Shown here piece after piece: positions 23,263 to 36,419 of a DNA stretch of 64,000 nt. The stretch is from the NCBI GenBank assembly GCA_963678705.1, contig OY783203.1:26642535-26706534 (forward strand), written 5' to 3'. The position numbers were made by a program, and so were the translations under genes. The first letter of the stretch is position 1, and each line of letters starts with the position of its first letter. Below the pieces are notes generated by a model. That model worked only from the letters and a program-made list of their open reading frames with translations, searched no databases and was not told where the DNA came from. Source of the stretch: Panorpa germanica (Eukaryota; Arthropoda; Insecta; Mecoptera; Panorpidae).

Positions 23263-25156
23263 CAGTATATGTATGTTTATATGTACTTATTTATAAATAT
23301 GCATTTGAAACAATAAAATTTATACGGTTGCATACAATATTGTTATGGAAAGTTTTAATAAAATATTATTTGTGTAACAGAGTGCGATATACGAGTATGT
23401 ATTAAATTAAAGTTGATATAAATGCAGTAACATTTCTCATTGAAAATGACTAAAATCTATAAATTAAAGCTGTACTTTATTTGGAGCAGCACAAGCTGAC
23501 AGTTTAACTATAGAACAACCACTTTAGAGGTCAACTTGTTTAACTATATTTATTCTATTTCAGATAAAATAATTTTATAGCTAAATACAATAAAACTGTA
23601 ATACGATATATGCTTTAGTATAAATGCTTCAGTAAAAATGTAATAAATTTAAAATTGAATGATATAAATATATCTACTGCTTTCTGTGCTGACTGCACAT
23701 TATGAGTATGGCTGTGTGAATACGTGTGACCTGTCTGTGTTCCTAAGAATATTTAATTAGATCCAGTCGGTTGGATTTTACAATCACAGGGCGTTTCCGG
23801 ATGAGCAGAATTATGTGTTATGTAATTACTCTTCGTTTTACTGTCAAAACTTATCAAATGAATAGAGACGAATAGTGTTGATTTTTTTGTTTCAATATTT
23901 TTATAAGATTGAGACTAATTTATTCTCTTTATGGAGGAGAGATGTATGGTAGTTTCGCTACTGGTTCCAGTTCAATTCTTTTAGCGATAAAAGGACCTAG
24001 GTCATAGAAAAAGAAGAATAATAACACCAAATAATAATTAGAATAAAGTGCTTAAAACATTTTCACAAACAAAAGTTTACTTTTCAATAAATTCTGTTGT
24101 TTCAACTTTTAAAAAGCCAGCACTAATATGGGAGAGATGATGAATTAACAAATAATATTTATCGAAGTTTTAGATCAAATGCCATATTCAATTGAATTGT
24201 ATTAAACGTTACAACATTTTAATTCATGTTGTACCATAAGTGTCCCATCCCTGCTGTACGATAAAAGAATAAAACATCATAGCATAATAAGATATTCTTA
24301 GCATAGTATGAAAATTTGTAAATGAGTTATAAAAAAAGTTCAGCACTCTGCATGCACTTTATTGAATTTCCGTTTTACGAGTTTTGCTTCCAGAATCAAA
24401 CCAGATGTAAACCTTCTTGACCATTTTACAATTATTATGAAAAGCGGAAACTCAATTACAATAAAAAAAACCTTTTAAATATTTAGTAAAGAAATGCATC
24501 ACAATCGCAACATTATGTTTTACTTCTCAATTAAAATTTACTGGTAATTTTATATCTTAGGATGTTTTATTAAAAAAAGGAGAGAGAAATTTTAACAATT
24601 TGGTTTAATGGTGTGATACCGCAAAGTGGCTTTTAGTGATTTTCATTTTATCATCGGTACTTAAAACGCTAATAATATAAGTCATAATAATTGCGGCGCC
24701 ACGCAGAGTTATTATATTAATTGATACTTAAAAATATGATTTTGTTATTAACACTTTTTTATTGAGAAATATCTGCTTTCTAATAGAAAGCAAATAAAGC
24801 AAAATAAGTATGTAATGCAAAAGTTGTTTACAATGTGCTTGTTAGTCATCATTTACTCGTATTGATTCATCAGCTACGCTTCAGAGGAGATATTTCATTA
24901 CTTACTCAGCTACGGCAGCTGCAAAAATGAAATATTCTTATAAAAATATATTTGCACATATTTCTATATTTGATCATTAAATGTGTTTAGGACGACTTGT
25001 AGTGCTGAAACTTGATTTGCAATACGATTTCTTAACTCCCATGTACAATATACGAGAATAATCCGAAAAGTTTACTCTAAATAAATCTCCCATTTTAGAT
25101 GCTCAATTGTAATTTAACAGTAATTTGTGTCAGTCGATCTTGGTTTTTCTGTAAAT
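23256..25156. other. no gene recognised
   Basis: AT-rich DNA without credible open frames. Confidence 0.5.
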
Positions 25157-26075
25157 ATGGAAAATCAAGCCATTATTAAATTCTTGCGCCTAAAAGGCAT
25201 TACGCGTATTGAAATTAAAGCCGAGATAGATTCTATTTACGGGGACACTGTAAAGTTTTGGGCAATTCGACGCGACAACGGGACGGTCTAAAACTGCAAC
25301 CACTATCTATAATATTGAAAAAGTTCACGAAATGGTGCTAGACGATCGTCGAATAAGGGCGCCCGCACATGGGTCGACTGATTGCAAACGCGAGTCCCGA
25401 ATCTGCCCGAACCGAATGAGAATGGAACTGTGTTGTGAGTGACAGAACGCATGTGTATACGAGTGAGAGAACGCACACGGCAGGAATGAAACAAAACTGA
25501 TTTGATATTGGTTTTAAGCGACTATGTTTCTAGGTCGCAAGGCAAATACGTTGCATGCTTTTGATGGTGAAGCAGAGATGTGCACAAATACTTTTCAAAG
25601 TATTTAAATAATACAAATACCTCATAATACGACATAATAAAATCCCCTATTATGTTATTGTTAAAAATTCTATAGAGTTACGAAACACGGCTCGAGTTTG
25701 CAATCAGTCGACCCGTGTGGGAACGGCCTTAAGTTTGAAGAGATGGCAAAGCTGTAGGCATCTCGAAAGAACGTATTTGCCATATATTGACTAAGAATTT
25801 GGGCATGAAAAGATATTCACGCAGTGGGTAAAAAAATGTTTATGATAATTGACGAATTTAGATTCGAATTAAATTGCCAGTGACTTCATTATCTTTCCTA
25901 AACACAAAGTTTTGTTTTAAGAATAGAGATTTTCATCGAATGAAGAGGTGCACATTTGTAAACGACTTTTTGCAGAACAAGATGGTAACTATTATTTAGA
26001 CGGATTAAAGAACTGGGAGTATCGCTTGGAAAAGTGTATAGCATTACAAGAAGACAGTGATTTCTGTGTTAGGCA
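25157..26075 (+). pseudogene. mariner-family transposase pseudogene, broken and core-deleted
   Basis: Seen: the ATG at 25157 opens MENQAIIKFLRLKGITRIE…IDSIYGDTVKF, which matches the N-terminal helix-turn-helix of mariner transposases. After a frameshift near 25275 the frame resumes as KTATT…IEKVHEMVLDDRRI up to 25353. A 372-bp MITE then interrupts it. From about 25735 it continues EEMA-AVGISKERICHILTK (another one-base shift), ending near 25830. The C-terminal tail reappears at about 25945 as SNEEV…LFAEQDGNYYLDGLKNW. The central region with the catalytic Asp residues is missing, so no functional enzyme can be made. Terminal repeats of the mariner were not located. Confidence 0.85.
25357..25728 (+). 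mobile_element. MITE, TTA-target family, copy 1, inside the mariner pseudogene
   Basis: Seen: inverted ends built on CGCACATGGGTCGACTGATT (left) and AATCAGTCGACCCGTGTG (right), the same ends as at 51436, 53722 and 39340. The flanks are TAA on the left and TTA on the right. A 3-bp TWA target is typical of PIF/Harbinger elements. The interior shares ACTGTGTTG, GCAGAGATGTGCA and AAAATCCCCTATTATG with the other copies. Confidence 0.85.
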
Positions 26076-28500
26076 GGATTCTCGTAGATTTTAACACAAA
26101 TCGTAATATAGAATTGAACGTATCCTGATGTTTAGATGAAGTCCCAGTGAATGCACTCGCTCGGCAACACCGTGGCAAGTTAAGTTTCGTGGCAACAGTT
26201 AGACGCATGAAATAATTCACTTTTCACACTTTGCATAACAGAGTAGAGAGTAATGTGTATACATTTTAAAAGTACGAGTAGCCGTAGTGCTTGGCATCTC
26301 GGCTACGAAGTAGAATGAGTCAGTACACTTGTGGGTTAGTAGACGAAGTTAGGGCATGTAGTATGTACAGAACACAGTGTAAACAGAGAATTTGGATCGC
26401 GCAAGAGTGCTTGTTGTGTGACGCTGATGAGCTTTTGTGCTAATGAGCAGTGGAAGGGGATGAGAAGTAGTGATGGTGCTTCAGATACCAGATCAGTAGC
26501 GTCGTAATATTGGGTTTCAAATAAAATAATTACATACTTAGATTAAATTATACTAGTTCAAATTTTCAGTCTATTTAGTACTGTGATTTACGAGTACATG
26601 ATGAATCTTTGTTTTAGTGTTTTGGTAAAGCTTATTAGGAAGCTCACACCCTTAAATCAACCCTAACGCAGTGGCTTCCGTTTCACATATATCTCAGCGT
26701 GTACAACCCCATCTAAACCATCTGAACGTAAGTTACATAGGTGGATGAAAACGACAGCAGATCGGCAAGATGGGGTAAATGAAGTAATAAATAAATAAAT
26801 AAAAACGTTAGAATTCCAATATCAGTGACTTCATTATGTTATAATGTTTTGTGCCAGACAAAGGAAATGGTTATTTGCTGTTTTTATATCCGTCCAGACT
26901 GGATTATTAAAGTCTAATGTAAAAATAGTAATCTGCTGCTGAATTTACGTCCGTTTCCTTTACGAAAATCAATGTTTATTAATTCTCGTAAATCGCAGCA
27001 TGTGTGGTTTTTGAGTTATTGGCGTTTAAAAGTTTACACAGAGCGAAATATTCGCTATTAAACGAATTAACTAGACAAACGTTAAGCGTGTCTGAGAGAT
27101 AAACTGCAGAGCCTTTTTTGTATTTCTTATGTTATTAAAGTATATTAGAAATTTCATTTTTCTTATTTCTAACTAATATGAATCTTATTATTATTTAGCA
27201 TAAATATAAATCGACACTGTTTCTCCTACCATTTGTAATCATTTATAAGGGTTATCCAACGTTCTTGCAATAGGTCCGATGAACTTTGGCTTTAAAAAGC
27301 TTTTACCAATTTGCTAGCTGAGTTGTTGAAGTTGATGTTTTTTAAATATTATATTTATTGTCGGCCTATTTCCGGAGTTCGTACTATCACCAACGATCAC
27401 AAGAATGTTGACAGTTTCTATGGTGTTAAGGCCTTATATATATGAACTCGACCGCTGCCTTAGATGTTTATGGTTATCTAGCTTTAATTACAACTATTAA
27501 AAATTACACAAGACACACTTAACATAAAAATAAACGTTATGCAACTATTCTGTGTCTAATTCTTTTAACAATTAAAAGTTGAATTATAAATAATCTTATA
27601 TTCCTGGTTGAATAAACCCTTCGGTGCGTAGAATAATACATTCAAATTATTTATCATGTCATTTCGCGCCGCTTTTATATAATTATCATTTCTCGCACCC
27701 AAACACAGAGGACCGCTTCCTTTCACCAAACAAAGCACCATACAAAATGGTTAGAGAATTACTACCAAAAGAGTCGCGTCGCGCGTTGAAACATATTACC
27801 ATTAATAACCATAATTAAAATAATATAATGTAATTTAAAGAAACGTAAATTTAAGTTATCCTAAAATGACATTCATAAAATTTAATAATTTTATTCAATT
27901 ACTTTATTTTCAAAAGCATAAAACACTTTGACAATATTACGAGTACCATGTCAAAGTGGATTAAGATTAAATTTATTTGCGTTAAGACTCACATTTTGTT
28001 TGTATTTTCCCTAAATCTTAGTTATAAGGTGTTCACTGAAGATTAAGAAAAAAGATAAAAAGTTTTTTTTTACAAGGGGAAGAAAATATATAATATATAA
28101 AATTCAAAAATATTAATAATGTCTTGTTATAAGTTAGAGCTTATGTATTATTTTTGTATATCACATCTCAACTTTTGTCATTGTTAATTTTAATTAAGGA
28201 AAAAATAATTAATTTCATAATTTTCAGACGTAATACCCAATTTAAAATGATACTATGAATATTGCTATATAAAGCGGGATAAACTGTGCTAATCACTTTG
28301 TGAAGGAAATACAATACATCGTATACAGTGTGAGATTACTATAAAACGAACTTTAAAATTTTTCTGAGTGGTGTAACTTTTTAACTCAATAAAACTCAGC
28401 GTATATAGTTTCTACTCTTCATATCGATTACTTGAACAAATAGTTTAGAAACATTATGTGCGCTGCAGATGCAGCAATTAACTCTGCTCTGCTACGGTAG
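26076..28500. other. no gene recognised; possible short retroposon tail near 26735-26803
   Basis: At 26735-26803 the string GTGGATGAAAACGACAGCAG leads into a TAAATAAATAAATAAA tail, which looks like a 3' end of a non-LTR element. Its start and target duplication are uncertain (AACGTAAG and AACGTTAG flank it). A 64-codon frame at 27624-27818 is not supported. Confidence 0.4.
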
Positions 28501-28583
28501 GTTAACGGCTATCGGCTAACGGCTAATGACTAACGACTAACGACTAACGGCTACCAGCTAACGGTTAACGCTAACGAGTAACG
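28501..28583. repeat. degenerate minisatellite, GGCTAAC/GACTAAC unit
   Basis: About ten imperfect copies of a 7-10 bp unit (CTAACGG, CTAACGA, TTAACGG). Confidence 0.85.
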
Positions 28584-30366
28584 ATATTCATCGTGGCATT
28601 TATTGCTAACTTTATAGCTCCAACAGAAATACGAAAATATTTTATTTAACAGACAGGGTTATGACATTTAGTTTGTCCGTAGTCTGTAGTCTTTATGCCC
28701 AACTGTTTGTTAACTTGACTTCGTCTGATAGGAGAACAGGGTGGTTAGAGGGAGTGGGTCCGAGTTGGAGTAATGGTATGTCAGTTTCGGTACACCAACG
28801 CACAGAGAAGGAGTCTGAGTAATATATTACGTTATTACCTAAATTGATATATTTAAACCTATAGACATTATCATCGTGGTATCTCAATTTGCTGGTATGG
28901 AATTAACATTAGCAAATTACTCTGATTGCAATATAATAGGAGAATGAACAGAGCTTAATTAATTTATATATAACTATACATTGATTCTTCATTTAGTATC
29001 TTAGTACAATTTCAGATTGAACACGAACGAACACGGAGACGAGGGAAAGTGTTTGGTATATATTGGATCTATTACCAGTTCTATATTTAATTAAATTCAC
29101 CGTTATTGCTTTTCCTCGCTGTGCAGGGATCAGAACTAATCGAATTACTGTTATTAAAGCAATGCAAATGTTCAACGTTACTGCAAATAAATCTTGACGA
29201 ATACGTATTCAATTTATGTCTTTCAGAAGAAGAGAACATTTCCGCATTTTACCTAAGTCATAATGAAAATCATGACAGATGTTAGGAATAAAGTGGATAT
29301 TTCATTTATGAATAATGACTTTATAAAGGAAATGTATTTATTAAAATAAAGGATTTTATTATCTAGTAAATAAATTTGGGGCACTTCTTGAAGCAACCAT
29401 TTAACCCACCAAAGAACTATTTTGGCAGTGGCAGTGCAACTCGTGCACAGTGGCACACTGAAACTATAAATATTGGTTACCGAGAGAGGCAGAAAAGAGA
29501 TATGCTATATCCAGTCAATATTCCATTACTGAAAGCCCATTATATGTACTGCTGATCTGTTTAATCTAGGGCCTTTGGAAGCTGCCAAAACTGACACCGA
29601 CGCTATTCCGACACTGAAAACTGCGAATTTATTATATTAATTCGTTATGAAATGACCAAAAATTATGAATCGCAAATATTCATATCTCTGTTATGATAAA
29701 TTATTCCAAACCTATTGTTGAATCTATTTAATAATAACAACAAATAATAATAGAACAACAATAAATTAAAGCATGAGTATATAATTAAAAAGTAAATCAA
29801 TCAATAATATAATAAGTCAGTCAAAGAAAGTAGAAAAGATATAAAAAACATAAGAAATATCATCTTCGTCAGTGCTGAATACAACAAGAGGGCCCCGGGG
29901 GCGCGCCTGATCCCCTGTCTTCTGAAAGAGCTCCGCAAATCCCCATTTAACTTTACATGCCTTTGTAATGGCGCTTTGTTTGGTTTGGTGCAATTTTAAT
30001 TACGTACATGTTTACAATGAAGTAAAAAGATGAACGCAGTAAGAAGAGGACAACGTGCAACTCAACTTTAAAGGACAATAGAGAACGCAGCCGCAACGAC
30101 AGCAGATTTCATTTCTTCATAAATCGTATTACTATGATTTTTTTTATTTTTGTAATATCATACATTTTTTTGTGAAACTTTTCCGGAGTAAAAGTTTTAA
30201 TGAGATATTTCATAAAAATTACTGGTAGTTTCAGGCACTTTATATTTTTAGAGCCATACAGCTATTTTGTTGGTTACTTAAACTTATAGAAGGAGATACT
30301 TCTTGTAACTCATTTCATTCTTTCTAAACAATAACATTCGAAATTCAACATTGTATTTTTTTATTA
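28584..30366. other. no gene recognised
   Basis: Mostly AT-rich. A small GC-rich island at 29890-29955 (GGGCCCCGGGGGCGCGCCTG) is discussed as a finding. Other open frames are chance frames. Confidence 0.45.
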
Positions 30367-30713
30367 TCTTAATATATATAAATTACGTGTCACGTTGTTT
30401 GTCCGTGTTTGTCCGCGATGGACTCCTAAACTACTTAACCGATTTTAATCAAATTTGTACACCGTGTGCAGTTTGATCCAACTTGAAAGATAGGATAGCT
30501 TACATCTCAATTTATGATTGCAATATTATCTTATTGCAAATTATTTGTCTATTAATTATCTGTTAGCTCCAAACGATGACATCTGGCGACATCTGTTGAC
30601 TAGATTGAGTAAATATTCTGTTGACTAGATTGAGTAAATATTCAATAGATGGCGCTATGTAATGTAATATGACAAAAACGTTAGGCACAGCAACGCGTGG
30701 CCGGGACAGCTAG
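30367..30713 (+). mobile_element. Helitron-like non-autonomous element, copy 2
   Basis: Seen: starts TCTTAATATATATAAATTAC after a host A, and ends GGCCGGGACAGCTAG before a host T. It is the reverse-oriented relative of 2065-2374, with shared blocks AAACTACTTAACCGATTTTA and ATAGATGGCGCTATGTAA. It is longer than copy 1 partly because of a 25-bp internal duplication. It encodes no protein. Confidence 0.65.
30593..30642. repeat. 25-bp exact tandem duplication inside the Helitron-like copy
   Basis: Two adjacent identical units (30593-30617 and 30618-30642), each beginning CTGTTGACTAGATTGAGTAA. Copy 1 at 2065-2374 has the unit once. Confidence 0.95.
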
Positions 30714-31794
30714 TAAATTTATAATTCAAAGTTTATATACCAATTCTAAATTAAATATAACACAAAAATAAAAAGATAGTAAACTGTATTAGACAGAACT
30801 TATGTAAGGTTAAAACAAGATTCATTTCAAAGCAAATTTAATCAATTTTCTCCAGCAAATGGGGCGTCAACCGACCTAAATGCAGCACTGACCCTAATAT
30901 GTTTCCATGAGAAATAATTAGTCAATTAAACATTATGATTGGTAGTTCAAACATAATATTTGTTAGAAAACACTAAGCATCACTCAGGGGCCCTAAACCT
31001 TCTCTGAAATTTCCTAAAAAGATAACGAAATCACAAAAGATACCAAATTGTATCGTATCAAAAAGTCGTACTAATGTCGGTCGTGACAAAAAATTAACTT
31101 TAGTGCAGAGTTACTTTTTCTAAACCGTACAAGTTTATTATCCATACAACTTTTAGAGAAAAAAGTTAAGCGCCTTGAAGCTCTGACCCAATTCTTGACA
31201 AAGTTGACGCTTCGTTTTATGGGCTTTCAAGGAACTGCACTAACAAAATAAAACCACCCTCATTCTCATATCCACCACTCAGAAAGATGACAGTAAAAAC
31301 ATATTATACTACATTCAATATTACTCTATTCGAATATACTGATTATTAAATTTGGTGAGTTTTGATTTCGTTTTCTCTTTTCTCCCTTACTTGGCGATTT
31401 CTGCGTTATACACCTTTAATTTAAAGAGGGAAATAGTCGAAAGAAGGGGAGCGTGATATTCGTAGGAAGTATTTCTTTTTGGTATGTCTATTGAAAAATA
31501 TGAAGAATAAAATAAAAGTAAACTAAAAAGGGGATTTTCAATTCCAGTTTTGATAAAGACCGACCGCAATTATGTAACACAGAATGTAACCCTTTTGCTT
31601 GGATAACCCACAGTTATGTACAACTTGAACGAAAAATGACAGCTGAGAAACAAAAGTATCAATCAAGGTTTATAATAAGCTTCAGAATATACTGAGAATT
31701 GAAAAAAACGATCCCTGAATATCATTTAGAAATTTTAAATGATAACGTAAAATGGAAAAACATTTTTAATAAATATTTACTAACAGAAAAGGAA
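30714..31794. other. no gene recognised
   Basis: AT-rich DNA without credible open frames. Confidence 0.5.
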
Positions 31795-31975
31795 CAGCAT
31801 GCTGAATGAGAGTGTTTAGACGTTGTCAGCATGCTGCTATGTCTTAGGATTCGATTCTCGAACAAATAATATGCTTTCTGGGCTAGTTTGTCACTTCGCT
31901 TGATTGATTATAGGCTATATATAACAGCTTATACATACGACGCCCCGGCACCATAATATTGGAAATAGAATGATT
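31795..31975 (+). mobile_element. tRNA-derived SINE copy
   Basis: Seen: head with GAGAGTGTTTAGACG, CATGCTGCTATGTCTT and B-box-like GATTCGATTCTCG, then body ATGCTTTCTGGGCTAGTTTG and a tail with GGCACCATAATATTGGAAAT. The order matches the other family copies. Confidence 0.7.
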
Positions 31976-33270
31976 TAAAAAATAACTATATGATGATAAA
32001 AACTTGTGCATATTACAATAAAACTAAATTCCAGACGCGCAGCGGATACGATTGATTCATTTTTACATACGTTCCCGTATATGTGAATTTATATAAAATA
32101 TTTCTTCTTTCTCATTTGCCATCTGTAATGATCTGGTATCTTTTAGGTATCAGCCTGCCTCCGACGTATCCACGAAATAAATATACTTCAGATAAACGAG
32201 CTTCATCAACATACCCCCATCCCTTTCACCCCCTCTTTTTCGCATACTTCTTATTACTCGTATATCAAAGTACATTGAGTAAAGTTTCGAAATGTGTAAA
32301 GAAAACGCAAATGTATCAGAATTCATTGGAAAAAACGAAAGAAAAATGAACAAGATGTAAAAGTAATGCGTAGTATTTTAAATAAGAAGCGTTGTTACTT
32401 TACCTCTTCTTTAGTCAAATTTGATAAAAAACTCTGGTTGTATTTTGTTGTGACTTTTAGACTTGATATGTATACAGCAAGATATTGAAAAATGTCCTTG
32501 ACAAATAAATGAACTTTAGGAACAAGTCACAACACAAATTTAGAGAAATGCAATACAATACTACAAGAGCTTAAGGTGGTTTGGTTGTCCGGAGAATTTA
32601 GTTACCAACCTATGAAATTTGTTTTAAACTTGTTAAGTTTGCTGTCACGGCATCCCAATATAATTTTGAAATAATGTTGTGATATACAACGATAAATAAA
32701 TCGATTACTTATTATATTCTACACACTTTTCTACACACAGCGATGGCAATGGAAGTGGAAAAAAAGGCAAGAATGGAAATCATGTCAACTAGTTAGTCAT
32801 TTTTTGTGTATTTTTACCCCTTTAATTAGAATATTGTAAATTGAATAGTAATAATTGAATATTTGAGGTTCTGATAACCAACTTTAAATTTCGAATAAGC
32901 GCTGAATATGAATTTATAACATACCAACATTAAAATGAAATAATATTAACAAAAATCAACTTCATGACAATCAGAATTATGCTTTACAAATGACTTTAGA
33001 GTATATAATAGTATCAAGAATCCAGCATCCAGCATTCACTGGTGATTAATTATTCAGCTTATCTCAAGAAGGAGGCAACGCTTGTCCTACCCATGTCTTA
33101 AACTTTGTTACTTATCTTGATGTTATAGTAAATTGATTTGAATATCCAACGGAATGCGAGGAGCTTGAGAGGTGGCAATAGGGACAGGAGAAGGCTTCCA
33201 CGACCTACGAATACCTCTGCAGATTCGAGTATAATGGCATTGTCTGTTATTTGAATTATTCTTGCTTTGT

Positions 33271-33297
33271 GTACGAGTACGAGTACGAATACGAATG
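33271..33297. repeat. (TACGAG)n short tandem repeat
   Basis: About four hexamer copies, TACGAG then TACGAA. Confidence 0.9.
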
Positions 33298-33905
33298 CTA
33301 TTCGTACTAGCAATGAGGGATTAAGTCAATTTGAATGGGGTGCTATACAGAACGTTAATTTTATAATTTAGAGAAAAGTAATTGTATGATTCAACCGGAT
33401 TCAATTTATTTTATTCATAATTAACTTATTGTAAAATATTAGGGTCTAAGAGTTATGATATTGGAAAATTCCCATTAGTTAAATTGAAAAAAATATCATT
33501 GTATGAAGAACATTTTTTTCTTACATAATGCTTAATACAGAAAGGCTTTTCTTTTGTAAGTTTTTAGATTAAAATGATATCTCTTCTTCTGCAGGAGGTG
33601 GTGGGTGGAGAACACATACTTTGGCTTAATATTTATATGATCCTTCGCATATTTTTATGATTTTTTTTTATTTCAGTAATGTAGTAGTTGCAGATATTAT
33701 TAAGTTTTTTATTTAAAGATTTTTCTTATCTACAAATGAAATGTCTTAGCGTTATTAGACCATATTATATGAAAATGACAGACGATGCAAAATAAAACAG
33801 TCGTCTGAAATGTACTCTACAGTTAGATCATTTGAAAAGGATATGGTAACAAGATTACAGAAGTACTGAAGTACAGACATGATGAACAAATGAATGCAGT
33901 AGACG

Positions 33906-33933
33906 TAGTGGGCGCAGTGGGCGCAGTGGGCGT
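33906..33933. repeat. short tandem repeat, GTGGGCGCA unit
   Basis: Three copies of a 9-bp unit. Confidence 0.9.
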
Positions 33934-34858
33934 ATTCAAAGCGAAATAGTAATCAGCTTTATCGATCACAAAGTCACAACAAGAAAATATATTATGTTCA
34001 GTTATACATATATAATTATATATACGTATATAATAAATTAATAAGATATATATTAGTTTTCCAAAGGGTTTCTTTTAGAAGCAAAACAAAACACAACATT
34101 ATTTACCTTATTCATAGTTGAAGGAAAACAAAAACCGAAAATGAATAACTTTATAAGAAGTACAACTGCATTCTAAAGTCGAAGGTTTCGATAAAAGCAA
34201 AAGAAAAGGTAAAACTCTAAAACTGTGGCAGGGAAGACGCAGAGGATGAAGAAGTACAAACACAAACAACATTTTCCTTAATAACATAATAAAATTATTA
34301 CTTATGAAGTTATATAACCATAAAAGTTTTAGAAAGTTTATTAAAATGTAAAATTGAAAATAGAAAGATTTCAAAAAGTTATAAGCATTTATACGAGTAT
34401 TCAATAGCGCGTTTATACTGGTACAGCTATTGTTTATTATTTTGATAAATTGTTATTTATTATAATTATTTTACTATTTAAAGATACTCTTGGTCATGCC
34501 TTTATAGAGAATTTAACGTTTTTAGAACGAAAGCTTTCGCATGATGAGATCTTTCCGTGATTAACAAAATGAGCACTGGGAGCGTTACTAGTTTGAATAT
34601 CCGACACTGAATCTTAGATCTGCGTTTAAAAAATAGAAAAATTCTGAATTTCGAGTATATTATAATTATTCTTTTGCTATTTTGTCTGCTATAACTTTAA
34701 AACTTTTCAAACATAACATCGCCATGCGGTAAAGAAAATTATCGGCTTGCACATTATACGTATTATTATTTACTTTATATTATTTGATGAAGTTAAAGAT
34801 TATACGTGTGCCGACAAAAAACGTTTATAAAACAAAAACAAAATACAATTAATGATTC

Positions 34859-34908
34859 ATCAGGGTCAGGGTCAAGGTCAGGGTCAGGGTCACCGTCAGG
34901 GCCACTGT
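34859..34908. repeat. (CAGGGT)n minisatellite
   Basis: About eight imperfect hexamers. On the minus strand they read as Asp-Pro repeats, but this is most likely simple-sequence DNA. Confidence 0.9.
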
Positions 34909-35002
34909 CATACTTGAACTGAATGCGTAATGCACGGAGAACAGATATTAAAAGATAAACATCAAAACTAAAGCAATAAAACGAAAACAAATAGTTTCTT
35001 AC

Positions 35003-35089
35003 CCGACTCCGTGGTGAGGCAGGTCTTGCCAAAAATGGCAACTGGTAACGATGGAAATTGGGGTGGCTCGTGCCTAATAGTTTGATTGA
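35003..35089 (-). CDS. predicted 87-bp internal coding exon of an unrecognised gene
   Basis: Seen: on the minus strand an excellent acceptor (TTTCTCTTTTTCAG) is followed by 87 bp (29 codons exactly) and a consensus donor (AGTCGG then GTAAGAAAC). The exon is about half G+C in a much AT-richer setting. In phase 0 it reads SIKLLGTSHPNFHRYQLPFL and so on, ending SPRSR. A second frame (NQTIRHEPPQFPSLPVAIFG…) is also open, so the frame is not certain. With phase 0 it could splice directly to the exon at 17781-18012 across an intron of about 17 kb. The protein was not recognised. A chance pairing of splice signals cannot be excluded. Confidence 0.45.
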
Positions 35090-36419
35090 CTGAAAAAGAG
35101 AAATACACATTATAATTTGAAGTTTAACAAGTATCAAAAAGTTTATAATTGAAAAAAGAAACATGTACATATAGGTATTATTGTTTAAGAATTGTGTGGT
35201 ATTCTTACCAACATATTTTCTTTAAAAACGAAGAATTATGTAAATAAGGAATTCATTTCCTTAAAATAATAATAAGTTTAATCAAAGACCTTCTAAAGTT
35301 TGACAAAGACGATTTCTACAGTTTTTAATATATCTCTGGAGAACAATATATAAGTAAAGTTCTTTGCCGTTTAAAACAAATGTACGTAAAATAAGAAGAA
35401 AAAAAGTGTAACAAAGAAAAAAAAATATATAAAATGTAGGAAGTAGAAAGAGAAAGAGGATAAAAATGTTTCAAGAAAACTTTCCCAATTTATATTTTAT
35501 ATGAAGCAAATTCCGAGTGGTTCTGTAATTCAATTTACTTTGAACACATATTTGGTAAATGTGCATGATGTTGTTTATAATAAACATTTTTATTATATTA
35601 AATACCCGACATGACTTGCTTAGCAACAAAATAATATCATATTCAAAACAATGTTAATTTACTGAATAAAATGATGAGACAGTAGCTTAATGAGCCATAC
35701 TTCGATTGTCTAATATATTACCTAATAATTACTACGTCACAAAATGATACGTAAAATTGTTTCTCTGATAAAATATCACCAACGACCTGTAACGACCCGA
35801 TTGTAAAATTAGAACAAGTTGCCCATTTCCCAAACTACATGGTAGGCAACCGCATTAACACTAGTGTACGTAATGATAATTGCGACCTACTTGCATTATA
35901 TTTTTAGTAGATGCAGTAAAATGCAGCACAAACTCGTAGCTTTGTTTATATTCCAAAAATTCCAAAATACGTTACAGAGCAATGTGCTATTTAAATTCAA
36001 ACATCATACTTCACACTTCTCTATGTCTTATTCTTATTGTTCTCGATCGTAAGCGTCTTGCTCTTGTCTGTTTACCGATGTACTTTAGATCTGTGAGCTG
36101 TGGCACACAAACGTTTGATCGCAAGAGCCAATTTAAGGCTAGAAGCCGTTTAGTTTAAGGTTATTATTTTAGGTTATAATGTGTCCGCTAATCACAGTTA
36201 CTTGTGTTTAAGGATTGTCTAACATAAGAACATTTATCTGTAACGTAAATAATATTGCCTGATATAAATAACCTAACGTATTATGACTTTTTTGGTTATT
36301 GTTAAATAAACAGTTTTGACATTTAGTTCAGTAAACAATGAATTCAATTTTGCTCGAAAAACTCCTTAAAATAATAAAAATCCAGGTGCGCTATATGGTC
36401 TGTGTCTATGGATTAAGCT
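35090..36419. other. no gene recognised
   Basis: AT-rich DNA. A 62-codon frame at 35864 is not supported. Confidence 0.45.

Larger units (their letters stand above)
31976..35002. other. no gene recognised
   Basis: AT-rich DNA with three short tandem arrays listed separately. Open frames of 88, 67, 71 and 98 codons are AT-biased chance frames with no domain. Confidence 0.45.

Noticed and set aside
22650-23405. Two consecutive open frames of 123 and 122 codons as possible genes
   Set aside because: No known domain, no codon or hydrophobicity pattern. The second runs through a (TA)n microsatellite that forces Tyr-Ile repeats.
34793-35170. 125-codon minus-strand frame with Asp-Pro repeats as a single gene
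   Set aside because: The Asp-Pro run is the CAGGGT minisatellite. Only the 87-bp part at 35003-35089 has splice sites.
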